A stretch of DNA of 5,032 nt from Alphaproteobacteria bacterium (GTDB lineage Bacteria > Myxococcota_A > UBA796 > GCA-2862545). The position numbers and the translations under genes were made by a program. The stretch covers positions 1-5,032 of the forward strand of contig JACKER010000092.1 of the NCBI GenBank assembly GCA_020632925.1, in the 5' to 3' direction. The notes beneath the pieces are model-generated. The model made no database searches. It was given only the letters and a program-made list of their open reading frames with translations, and had not been told where the DNA came from. This document shows positions 1 through 5,032 of the stretch, piece after piece; within the stretch, counting starts at the first letter, position 1, and each line of letters starts with the position of its first letter.

Positions 1-2
1 CA

Positions 3-122
3 CGCCCACCGACGATGACTTCAGGACCGTCTGGGAAGCCCGTCCTCAGTAGCCCATTCAACGAACCGCTCAAGGCAGGCGTGGCCGCCGGTCGACCGGT
101 TCCGATCGAGCGAGATCCGTGA
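3..122 (+). CDS. Possible 3' end of a gene entering from the left (frame uncertain)
   Basis: This frame is open from the first bases of the window and ends at TGA 120-122, giving about 39 residues ending in PVPIERDP. No family can be recognised from so short a tail. In favour: the stop is the first codon of a TGATCAGAG word that also begins at the stop codons of two well-supported genes in this window, and a hairpin starts at exactly this point. Against: third codon positions are only moderately GC-rich, clearly less than in the other genes here. A second frame, open from base 2 to TAG 50-52 and ending DFRTVWEARPQ, is a real alternative. The whole stretch could also be intergenic. Confidence 0.3.
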   Translation, partial: RPPTMTSGPSGKPVLSSPFNEPLKAGVAAGRPVPIERDP

Positions 123-149
123 TCAGAGAAGCAGCAGGGGCTCTGATCA
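120..149. terminator. Hairpin between convergent gene ends, possible bidirectional terminator
   Basis: TGATCAGAG (120-128) and its exact reverse complement CTCTGATCA (141-149) form a 9-bp perfect stem with a 12-base loop. The outer ends carry TGA on each strand: plus-strand TGA at 120-122, and minus-strand TGA at 149-147, which is the stop of the small lipoprotein gene. The symmetry and location suit a terminator serving convergent transcripts. Neither side has a T-run, so it is not a canonical intrinsic terminator. A direct TGATCAGAG copy also overlaps at 144-152. Confidence 0.4.
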
Positions 150-263
150 GAGGGAGACCGTCGACCCCGAGCCGGTGATCGCGACGGGCTCCGCGTGCCC
201 CGTGACCTTCGCCACCGAGCACGCCGCCAACACCAGCACCACCACCACCAGCCGTCCGATCAT
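147..263 (-). CDS. Small lipoprotein, 38 residues, function unknown
   Basis: This very short gene reads ATG at 263-261 to TGA at 149-147. The protein starts MIGRLVVVVLVLAACSVAK: a positively charged start, a hydrophobic core that includes four GTG valine codons in a row, and a lipobox LAAC with the lipidated cysteine at residue 15. The mature peptide would have only 24 residues, ending ITGSGSTVSL. On the minus strand the ATG is preceded by GGAGGGAGGG a few bases upstream, a strong Shine-Dalgarno site, which with the lipobox is the main support for a real gene. It lies 62 bases downstream of the ASST-family lipoprotein gene on the same strand and may share its transcript. It could be a bacteriocin-release or entericidin-like small lipoprotein, a helper of the upstream protein, or the remnant of a longer lipoprotein gene. 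No family is recognised. Confidence 0.6.
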   Translation of the reverse strand: MIGRLVVVVLVLAACSVAKVTGHAEPVAITGSGSTVSL

Positions 264-325
264 GGGACCCTCCCTCCGCTCCACTGCTCGTCACACGCGG
301 GAGGGTCGCGATCGCTTACAGCCGG

Positions 326-1690
326 TCACCAGGTGATCGGCATCACCCGGGTCGTGGTGGAGCCGCCGGACCGCGAGCCGCCGCAGGTCAACGACATCGA
401 CCACGACGAGCTCCCGCCGTCGGCCGGCCACGCGCTGGCCTCGCCCGCGTCGGCACAGGTGACGAGCACGTCGCCGCCGGGCAGATCGTAGACCGAGCCC
501 TGGATCTGGCAGGTCCGGCCCATGCCGAAGCTCGCCGCCTCCGTGGCGGTCCCGGCGTCGAGGTCGACGTCGACGTGCAGGCCGCGGCTGTTGCTCGTGC
601 CGTTGTCGAACAGCGCCAGGTGGCCGTCCGAGGACCAGCTCGCGTGGTGCTGCCCGTCGAAGCCGCCGCCGTCCGCGAACACCACGTCCCCGGCCAAGGC
701 GCCGCCCGACTGGCCCACGAGCGTGAACAGCGGCTCGCCGAAGTCGCCGTCCTCGGGATCGACGGGGATCCCCATCACGGCGTCCAGCCATCGGAACGAG
801 ACGAGCGCGACGCCGTCCCGGACCTCGATGCTGTTCGCGTGCGCCCAGTCGCTGGCGCCGGGGAAGACCTGGCCCCAGAAGCCGTCCTGGCTGTTCGTCG
901 TGCCGCTGACGGTCACCTGGTCCGCCAGCGACCAGGAGGCGACCTGGGTGCTGCCGTCGACCACCACGAACCCGTCGATCACGCGGCCGTCCATCTCCTC
1001 GGCGAACAGCGCCCAGACCCGCCCGTCCTCGATCGCCACGTCGTGGTGCAGCGGGTGGTCGAAGCCCGTCGCCTCCGCGAGCACGTCGCCCATCGGCGAC
1101 CACTGGACCAGGCGCTCGCCGTCGACGGCGGTGAGCAGGGTGCCGTCGGCGTCGCGGTCGAAGCCCGTGACCCCCGCGAGCGAGCCGGTGCCGCCGTCGC
1201 TGTCGACGTCCTGGTACCAGACCACCCGCCCTGCGGCGTCGACCATCACCAGCCCGGTGAATCCGCCGCAGGACAGGTTGGTGAGGAACGCGTCGGCGCC
1301 GGGCGCGTCCCCGGAGGTGCCGAGCGACATCCCGTCGAAGTCCGACGGCAGCGAGCCCGTCGTCACCTCGCCCGACGCCGAGCCCCCGGCCGCGACCGCC
1401 TCCCACCGGTAGGTCGTCTCGGGCGCCAGGCCCCACAGCTCGCCGACGGGCGTGCTGCTGGTCTGGGTGACCCAGGTGCGCACGAGCGCGTCCCCCTCGT
1501 AGACCGACCAGGTCACCTCGTCGGCCTCGTCGAGCGCGAGCCAGCACGAGAAGCGCAGCGCGTTGTCGGTGGTCGCGCACGCGGCGCTGGTGACCGTCCC
1601 CGACGACGTGGCGTCCCCGACCGTACCCGATCCGTCCGAGCCGCCGAGCGCGCAACCGACCAGCACCAGGGACACGACACTCACCCGCAT
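326..1690 (-). CDS. Arylsulfotransferase (ASST)-family lipoprotein
   Basis: The 454-residue product resembles bacterial aryl-sulfate sulfotransferases, beta-propeller enzymes that move sulfate between phenolic esters and phenols without PAPS. A short signal peptide ends in lipobox LVGC (Cys13), so the protein should be anchored in the envelope by lipid. A Ser/Thr/Gly linker is followed by a fibronectin-III-like domain (about 43-112, with GLAPETTYRWEAV) and the propeller (about 120-454). The family's key residues appear in order: HHDV (His215/216), DWAHANSIEV (His284), SFRW (Arg300) and FDGQHHASW (His348/349) followed by LFDNG. They match His252, His356, Arg374 and the sulfate-carrying His436 of the uropathogenic E. 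coli enzyme. ATG at 1690 is chosen because GGAGG ends five bases before it; the in-frame GTG at 1696 overlaps that site. The actual acceptor is unknown, since many related lipoproteins are uncharacterised. Confidence 0.82.
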   Translation of the reverse strand: MRVSVVSLVLVGCALGGSDGSGTVGDATSSGTVTSAACATTDNALRFSCWLALDEADEVTWSVYEGDALVRTWVTQTSSTPVGELWGLAPETTYRWEAVAAGGSASGEVTTGSLPSDFDGMSLGTSGDAPGADAFLTNLSCGGFTGLVMVDAAGRVVWYQDVDSDGGTGSLAGVTGFDRDADGTLLTAVDGERLVQWSPMGDVLAEATGFDHPLHHDVAIEDGRVWALFAEEMDGRVIDGFVVVDGSTQVASWSLADQVTVSGTTNSQDGFWGQVFPGASDWAHANSIEVRDGVALVSFRWLDAVMGIPVDPEDGDFGEPLFTLVGQSGGALAGDVVFADGGGFDGQHHASWSSDGHLALFDNGTSNSRGLHVDVDLDAGTATEAASFGMGRTCQIQGSVYDLPGGDVLVTCADAGEASAWPADGGSSSWSMSLTCGGSRSGGSTTTRVMPITW

Positions 1691-1775
1691 GAACACCTCC
1701 CATCCAAGGGGTACGCCGGTGAGGCAGGGGGATCCGTCGGGATGGGGTCAGGTCGGGTCAGCGTTCGTCAGAGGG

Positions 1776-1790
1776 TCCGTCCTTGACGGA
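1776..1790 (+). promoter_or_regulatory. Small hairpin in the upstream region of the PcfJ-like gene
   Basis: TCCGTC (1776-1781) pairs with GACGGA (1785-1790) across a three-base loop. The right arm, extended to GACGGATC (1785-1792), can instead pair with GATCCGTC at 1731-1738, so two mutually exclusive folds are possible. It lies just before the possible leader ORF. A regulatory role is inference only, and the stem overlaps the one candidate -35 box. Confidence 0.2.
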
Positions 1791-1833
1791 TCGCGCGGAC
1801 CGGGTTGAGGGAAGAGCATCTTCTGGAGGCTGC

Positions 1834-1887
1834 ATGCAGCAACGACCTCGTCGTGCGTGCGCCCCGCGAGTGGCGGTGGCGCGCTGA
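1834..1887 (+). CDS. Possible 17-codon leader ORF
   Basis: ATG at 1834 is preceded by GGAGG (1825-1829) at four-base spacing, a better ribosome binding site than that of the gene downstream. The ORF runs 17 codons to TGA 1885-1887 and encodes MQQRPRRACAPRVAVAR, with five arginines. It starts inside the 12-bp palindrome GCTGCATGCAGC and lies 91 bases before the start of the PcfJ-like gene. It could be a regulatory leader peptide, but short ORFs with a purine-rich stretch upstream are common by chance in this kind of DNA. Confidence 0.2.
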   Translation: MQQRPRRACAPRVAVAR

Positions 1888-1978
1888 TCCCGTCCCGGCT
1901 CCGGCCGGCCGATCCCGCCACCACCCGAGAGCTGCCCCACGCGCAGCGCCGCGACCGCCACGAGCGGTCGTCACCACC

Positions 1979-3280
1979 ATGCCCTCTCGCAACCGGAAGA
2001 AGGTCGCCGCGGAGACCCGCGCGCGCGCCGAGGCCCAGCAGGCCGCCCGTCGTCAGCAGCGCCTCTCGCGCGCCGATCAGGAGGAGCGCACCCGCGCCGC
2101 CCTCGCTCGCAGCAAGCGCCAGGCCCGCGCGCAGGCGGTCGCCGTCGTGTCCCGCTTCGCGCAGGCGTGGGGCTCCACCCGCTCCCTGCTCGCGCTCGCG
2201 CGGGTTCAGAGCGACGTGCGTCAGCGGGTCGAGAAGCTGCTGAAGCTGCTGGACACGCAGGCGCCCGCACTGTGCACCGTGGACCAGCTCCCCTGGCTGC
2301 TGCTGCTCGCCGGCGAGCGCTGGGTGCGTCCGCTCGACGGCTTCGTGTCGACGGGGGGCACCGTGGCCCAGGTGCGCGACGCCATCGCCGCCTACCTCCT
2401 CACCCGCTACCCCGTGCCGCCCTTCCTCCTCCGCGCGCTCGACGTGGCCCCGCTGGCCGTGGCGCGCGTTCCGGAGGAGGACCGCTGGGCGGTGGGGGCG
2501 CTGAGCGCGGTCGGTCGCGGGCAGTCGCTCGGCGACCTCGCGGGGACCTCGGCCCTCGCGGCGCCGCTCACCCGGCGGATGTGCCACCTGTTCCTGCGCG
2601 CGGGCCCCGCGTGGACGCCCATCCGCGCCCTGCGCCACGCGCAGGTCGTGGGCTTCGGCGGTCGCCCCGGGCTCGTCGATCTCCTGCTGCAGACGCGGCT
2701 CGGGACCTACCGCGGGGATCACCCCTGGGTGGGCGAGCCGTTCTGGCACCGCGTCATCGAGTGGGCCTGCACCCGTCCGTGGATCATGGACCTCGATCCC
2801 GAGGGGCTCGGCGACGTGCTCGCCTGGCTCGAGTCGGAGCAGTGGGAGGCCTGCGCGCGGGGTGAGGAGCTGTCCCTGACGGGTCGCACCGAGGCCTCGG
2901 TCGGCCGGTCCGTCGCGGCGTGGCGTGCGCTGGTCGACGCCCAGGGTCGCGGTCGGCTCCCGGCGTCGGGGATCCCGGCCTGGTCCGAGGACGCCTGGAC
3001 GATCGTGGCCCTCGACACGCCCGCGGCGCTCGTCGAGGAGGGGACGCGGATGCGGCACTGCGTGGGCATGTACGAGCGGCTGGCGGCCATGGGCAAGGTG
3101 GCCCTGTTCTCCTTGCGCAAGGCCGGCGCGCCCCGCCTCACGATCGAGGTGGTGCTCGCCACCCGCCACGTGGTCCAGGCGAAGGGCGCCTGCAACCGCA
3201 CGCCCAACCCGGACGAGCTGGACGCGCTCGGTCGCTGGGCTGCCGCCTCGCTGCTGGCCGTGGACCGACGGGTCGCCTGA
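1979..3280 (+). CDS. PcfJ-like domain protein
   Basis: The 433-residue product has a very basic, probably helical N-terminus (about 1-55, many Arg/Lys/Gln/Ala), a long middle part with no domain I recognise, and a C-terminal region (about 335-410) that matches PcfJ-like proteins: LVEEGTRMRHCVGMY (351-365), ALFSLR (375-380), PRLTIEV (385-391), VVQAKG (398-403) and an NRTPNP stretch. PcfJ was named from the enterococcal conjugative plasmid pCF10, but related proteins occur on many chromosomes; the biochemical role is unknown. The conserved His360-Cys361 pair is a candidate functional site. ATG at 1979 is chosen because the upstream extension to a TTG at 1805 reads as Pro/Arg/Ala-rich non-coding sequence. 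The Shine-Dalgarno site is weak. It is probably the first gene of a three-gene plus-strand operon. No signal peptide is seen, so the protein is probably cytoplasmic. Confidence 0.72.
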   Translation: MPSRNRKKVAAETRARAEAQQAARRQQRLSRADQEERTRAALARSKRQARAQAVAVVSRFAQAWGSTRSLLALARVQSDVRQRVEKLLKLLDTQAPALCTVDQLPWLLLLAGERWVRPLDGFVSTGGTVAQVRDAIAAYLLTRYPVPPFLLRALDVAPLAVARVPEEDRWAVGALSAVGRGQSLGDLAGTSALAAPLTRRMCHLFLRAGPAWTPIRALRHAQVVGFGGRPGLVDLLLQTRLGTYRGDHPWVGEPFWHRVIEWACTRPWIMDLDPEGLGDVLAWLESEQWEACARGEELSLTGRTEASVGRSVAAWRALVDAQGRGRLPASGIPAWSEDAWTIVALDTPAALVEEGTRMRHCVGMYERLAAMGKVALFSLRKAGAPRLTIEVVLATRHVVQAKGACNRTPNPDELDALGRWAAASLLAVDRRVA

Positions 3281-3289
3281 GCTCGTCAC

Positions 3290-3344
3290 CTCCCGTCTCG
3301 GCGAGCGGTGCGCCGCGCGCGCCTCGCTTACGTCGGGACGGGAG
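3290..3344 (+). promoter_or_regulatory. Long stem that would cover the ribosome binding site of the next gene
   Basis: CTCCCGTC (3290-3297) is the exact reverse complement of GACGGGAG (3337-3344). The pairing continues inward through 3298-3303 with 3331-3336 using four Watson-Crick pairs and two G-U pairs, giving a 14-bp stem around a 27-base loop. The right arm contains the GGGAG Shine-Dalgarno sequence of the Spy-like gene, whose ATG begins at 3350. It could control translation or be a terminator or attenuator after the PcfJ-like gene, although no T-run follows. Confidence 0.4.
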
Positions 3345-3349
3345 CATCC

Positions 3350-3976
3350 ATGAACGGCTGGAGCATGAAGAGCCTCGTGGTGGGTATCGCCGCGGGCCTG
3401 ATCGTCGGTGTCGGGATCGGGTGGGGCGGCGCGTCGCTGACCAGCACCCCGCAGGTGTCGGTCGTCGAGGTGGCCCCCGGGACCCCGCAGGTCGGCGCGC
3501 GCGCCGCGGGCTCGCCACGGGCCGCCCGAGCGAACCGTGCGGCGCTCCGGCGCGACGACGCAGCTGGCGGAACGGTCGGCGGGGGAGCGGCGATCTCCGA
3601 CGAGCAGCGGGAGCAGATCCGCGCCGAGGTGATGGCCGAGCAGGAGAGCCGCCGCTCGGCGCGCCGCGAGGAGTTCCACGCGCGCCAGCTCGACGAGCTC
3701 ACCTCGTTCGCCGACGAGCACGCGCTCGACGACGCCACCTTCGACGCGCTCCAGGGCGCGATGAACGCCTTCCACGACCGGATGGCGTCCCTGCGCCCGC
3801 CCACCGAGGGCGGCCCTCCGTCGGAGGAGGACCGGACGAAGATGCACGACAGCTTCGCGGAGCTCGAGGCGGACGTGCGCGACGTGCTGGGCGACGAGCT
3901 CGCGGACGACTTCCTGCAGCGCGTCGGCCCCCGCGGTCCCGGCGGTCCGGGAGGTCCGCGCCCACCGTCGCCCTGA
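3350..3976 (+). CDS. Membrane-anchored Spy/CpxP-like helical protein
   Basis: The 208-residue product has one N-terminal membrane segment (about 8-29) rich in small residues and GxxxG spacing, a low-complexity Gly/Ala/Pro/Arg linker (about 32-80), a charged helical region (about 82-192) and a Gly/Pro tail of collagen-like style (193-208, GPRGPGGPGGPRPPSP). An N-terminal anchor, all-helical body with DDATFDALQ-type helices and a Gly/Pro-rich tail resemble Spy/CpxP-like or heavy-metal-sensor-type periplasmic proteins. This is resemblance of layout, not a clear motif match. ATG at 3350 is preferred because GGAG (3341-3344) lies five bases upstream; the next ATG, 3365, has a GGAG only one base away, too close to use. 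It starts 69 bases after the PcfJ-like gene and ends 33 bases before the Mpo1-like gene. A stem may hide its ribosome binding site. Confidence 0.65.
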   Translation: MNGWSMKSLVVGIAAGLIVGVGIGWGGASLTSTPQVSVVEVAPGTPQVGARAAGSPRAARANRAALRRDDAAGGTVGGGAAISDEQREQIRAEVMAEQESRRSARREEFHARQLDELTSFADEHALDDATFDALQGAMNAFHDRMASLRPPTEGGPPSEEDRTKMHDSFAELEADVRDVLGDELADDFLQRVGPRGPGGPGGPRPPSP

Positions 3977-4009
3977 TTCGGCGTTAGAAGGGGGGGCTCG
4001 GAGGTCACG

Positions 4010-4453
4010 ATGGAGCGGATCGGCTCGCTGGACGCGTTCTGGCCCTACTACCTGGGGGAGCACCGGAACCCGGTGGACCGCATGCTGCACTTCGTCGGCA
4101 CCTCCTGGTTCTTCCTGGTGCTCGTCGGGTGCTTCGTCAGCAGCCCGCTGTGGTTCCCCGTGGCCTTCGTGCTCGGCGCCGCCGCGACCTGGTACGGCGC
4201 GACCCGCATGGAGGCCCGGCGCGCGGCCTTCCTGCCCATGGGCTTCATGCTGCTCGTCGGCACGATCGCCGCTCCCGCCTTCCTGTCGGGCGTGGTCGGG
4301 GCGTACGCCTGCGCCTGGGTCGGGCACTTCGTGGTCGAGAAGAACCGGCCGGCGACCTTCCAGTACCCGGTGTGGTCCTTCCTCTCGGACTTCCGCATGT
4401 GGGGCCACATGGTGACCGGCCGTCTGTGGAGCGGGGATCCGCAGCCCCAGTGA
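4010..4453 (+). CDS. DUF962 / Mpo1-like membrane protein
   Basis: The 147-residue product has the layout of DUF962 proteins, whose yeast member Mpo1 is an Fe(II)-dependent dioxygenase that shortens 2-hydroxy fatty acids by one carbon. Family signatures are visible at both ends: YLGEHRNPVDRMLHFVGT (14-31, with His18, Asn20, His27) and WVGHFVVEKNRPATFQYP (103-120, with His106, Glu110, Asn112), plus FRMWGHM (128-134, His133). The histidines are candidate metal ligands. Hydrophobic segments between the motifs (about 31-62 and 73-107) suggest about four membrane helices. The ATG is preceded by GGAGG (4000-4004) at five-base spacing. It is the last gene of the plus-strand run, 33 bases after the Spy-like gene. 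A bacterial substrate is not established; 2-hydroxy fatty acids of lipids or lipopolysaccharide are an inference. Confidence 0.85.
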   Translation: MERIGSLDAFWPYYLGEHRNPVDRMLHFVGTSWFFLVLVGCFVSSPLWFPVAFVLGAAATWYGATRMEARRAAFLPMGFMLLVGTIAAPAFLSGVVGAYACAWVGHFVVEKNRPATFQYPVWSFLSDFRMWGHMVTGRLWSGDPQPQ

Positions 4454-4459
4454 TCAGAG
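4451..4459. repeat. TGATCAGAG word at convergent stop codons
   Basis: The word starts with the TGA stop of the Mpo1-like gene (4451-4453); its central palindrome TGATCA also supplies the minus-strand TGA of the glutathione S-transferase gene (4456-4454). The same nine bases occur at 120-128 and, overlapping, in both orientations within 141-152. There is no intergenic space here, so any terminator for either gene must lie inside the opposite coding region. Confidence 0.5.
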
Positions 4460-5032
4460 GGTGGCGGCGATCGCGGCGTTGCGGGCGTCGGCGATCTGGC
4501 AGGCCGGGCGAGCGTTCAGGCGCTCGACGTAGGTCGTGTACTCCGGGCGGGCGTCGAGCATCCCGAAGCGCAGGAACCAGCGCACCGTGGCCCCGACGAT
4601 CACGTCCGCCATGCTGAAGCGCTCGCCCAGCAGCCACGGGCCCTCGCCGATCGCCTTCGACAGCGTGTCCTGCATCGCGTCGAAGGTGCCGAAGCCCGCC
4701 TGCGCGGTGCGGACCTCCCAGCCGGCGCCCTTCGCCATGGCCGCGGGCTCGATCACCGACGGCGCGAACAGGATCCAGCGGAGGTAGGTGGCGCGCGCCG
4801 GGTCGTCGAGCGCGGGCGCCAGGCGCTCGGGGGCGTAGCGGTCCGCGAGCCACATCCCGATCGCGGCGACCTCGGTCACCACGACGTCGCCGTCCACCAG
4901 CACCGGGAGCTTGCCCATCGGGTTGAGCCGCAGCAGCCCCTCCTCCTTCTGCTCACCCCGCCGCAGCTCGACGTGGTGCAGCTCGTAGGGGTGGCCGACC
5001 TCCTCCAGCATCCAGACGACGGTCGCGGCCCG
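4454..5032 (-). CDS. Glutathione S-transferase, N-terminus beyond the window
   Basis: The visible 192 residues are a typical cytosolic glutathione S-transferase. The reading frame stays open through base 5032, where the protein reads RAATVVWMLEEVGHPYE, the family's first helix and second strand. The ATG at 5011 (the Met of VWMLEE) is therefore internal, and about ten N-terminal residues, including the usual catalytic Ser, Tyr or Cys, lie outside the window. NPMGKLPVLVDG (37-48 of the visible part) holds the cis-proline loop that contacts glutathione, and TEVAAIGMWLADRY (53-66) the gamma-glutamyl-binding turn and helix. The C-terminal helical domain contains WLLGERFSMADV (133-144) with the Ser-x-x-Asp capping box. 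It probably acts in detoxification; the substrate cannot be told. Its stop codon directly abuts that of the convergent Mpo1-like gene. Confidence 0.9.
   Translation of the reverse strand, partial: RAATVVWMLEEVGHPYELHHVELRRGEQKEEGLLRLNPMGKLPVLVDGDVVVTEVAAIGMWLADRYAPERLAPALDDPARATYLRWILFAPSVIEPAAMAKGAGWEVRTAQAGFGTFDAMQDTLSKAIGEGPWLLGERFSMADVIVGATVRWFLRFGMLDARPEYTTYVERLNARPACQIADARNAAIAATL

Larger units (their letters stand above)
1691..1978. other. Divergent intergenic region
   Basis: These 288 bases separate the divergent ASST-family and PcfJ-like genes and must hold promoters for both directions. No convincing sigma-70 pair is visible. TTGACG at 1783-1788 resembles a -35 box for the plus strand but lacks a good -10 at 16-18 bases. 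Structures seen: GGGTCAG twice, ten bases apart (1745-1751, 1755-1761); GATCCGTC (1731-1738) facing GACGGATC (1785-1792); a compact TCCGTC/GACGGA hairpin (1776-1790); GGTCCG/CGGACC (1774-1779, 1796-1801); and the palindrome GCTGCATGCAGC (1829-1840). The region from about 1890 to 1978 shows nothing distinctive, and its translations are Pro/Arg/Ala-rich in the way of non-coding GC-rich DNA. Confidence 0.6.

Noticed and set aside
70..294. A 74-codon minus-strand frame over the small lipoprotein
   Set aside because: Its Gly-rich product is the wrong frame; the neighbouring frame has the ribosome site, the signal peptide and the lipobox.
291..1703. A 470-codon frame on the minus strand overlapping the ASST-family gene
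   Set aside because: It is an out-of-phase reading of the same DNA with an Arg/Gly-rich product, while the other frame shows a lipobox and clear ASST motifs.
522..1786. Long plus-strand frames of 296 and 403 codons across the ASST-family gene
   Set aside because: They are antisense to a gene with strong family motifs, and the products are low-complexity with no recognisable domain.
1783..1811. Sigma-70 promoter with TTGACG as -35
   Set aside because: No acceptable -10 lies 16-18 bases downstream (TTGAGG is a poor match), and the -35 overlaps a hairpin; mentioned only within the intergenic entry.
1805..1978. N-terminal extension of the PcfJ-like protein to a TTG at 1805
   Set aside because: The 58 extra residues are Pro/Arg/Ala-rich in the style of non-coding GC-rich DNA; the start would be a rare TTG, and the basic helical N-terminus begins naturally at ATG 1979.
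3990..3996. Run of seven G before the Mpo1-like gene as a phase-variation tract
   Set aside because: Seven bases is short, the run is outside any coding region, and it can be explained by purine-rich sequence leading into the GGAGG site.
1748..4408. An 886-codon open frame on the minus strand opposite the PcfJ-like, Spy-like and Mpo1-like genes
   Set aside because: It lies antisense to three well-supported genes, its translation is Arg/Gly/Ala/His-rich with no domain, and it has no supporting features. Long empty antisense frames are expected where third codon positions are nearly all G or C.

Overview
The window is a gene-dense piece of chromosome from a very GC-rich Gram-negative bacterium. 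Two genes carry lipoprotein signal peptides, and most genes have clean GGAG/GGAGG ribosome binding sites and codons ending in G or C. The mix of an arylsulfotransferase-type lipoprotein with a fibronectin-like N-terminal domain, a PcfJ-like protein, a Spy-like anchored protein and a DUF962/Mpo1-like protein suggests a myxobacterium or related deltaproteobacterial lineage. That placement is inference from gene style; no rRNA or marker gene is present.

Layout. (1) Positions 1-122 probably hold the last codons of a plus-strand gene entering from the left; the frame is uncertain. (2) A hairpin at 120-149 separates it from a minus-strand pair: a 38-residue lipoprotein gene (147-263), easily missed because of its size, and upstream of it a 454-residue ASST-family lipoprotein (326-1690). 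(3) A divergent intergenic region (1691-1978) carries inverted repeats, a 12-bp palindrome and a possible 17-codon leader ORF. (4) Three plus-strand genes follow and look like one operon: a PcfJ-like protein (1979-3280), a membrane-anchored Spy-like helical protein (3350-3976) and a DUF962/Mpo1-like membrane protein (4010-4453). (5) A glutathione S-transferase gene on the minus strand (4454 to beyond the right edge) converges on the Mpo1-like gene with no bases between the two stop codons.

How the genes may work together. The minus-strand pair encodes two lipoproteins of the cell envelope. The plus-strand operon joins one protein of unknown function with two membrane proteins, one possibly a periplasmic stress or metal-binding protein and one possibly a lipid alpha-oxidation enzyme. 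A shared envelope-maintenance role is possible but not shown.

I found no CRISPR array, mobile element, tRNA or rRNA, and no convincing novel defence or biosynthetic system. The items most worth a second look are the 9-mer TGATCAGAG, which starts at a stop codon in all three of its occurrences; a long stem that would bury the Shine-Dalgarno sequence of the Spy-like gene; the PcfJ-like gene outside any conjugation context; and the small lipoprotein gene.
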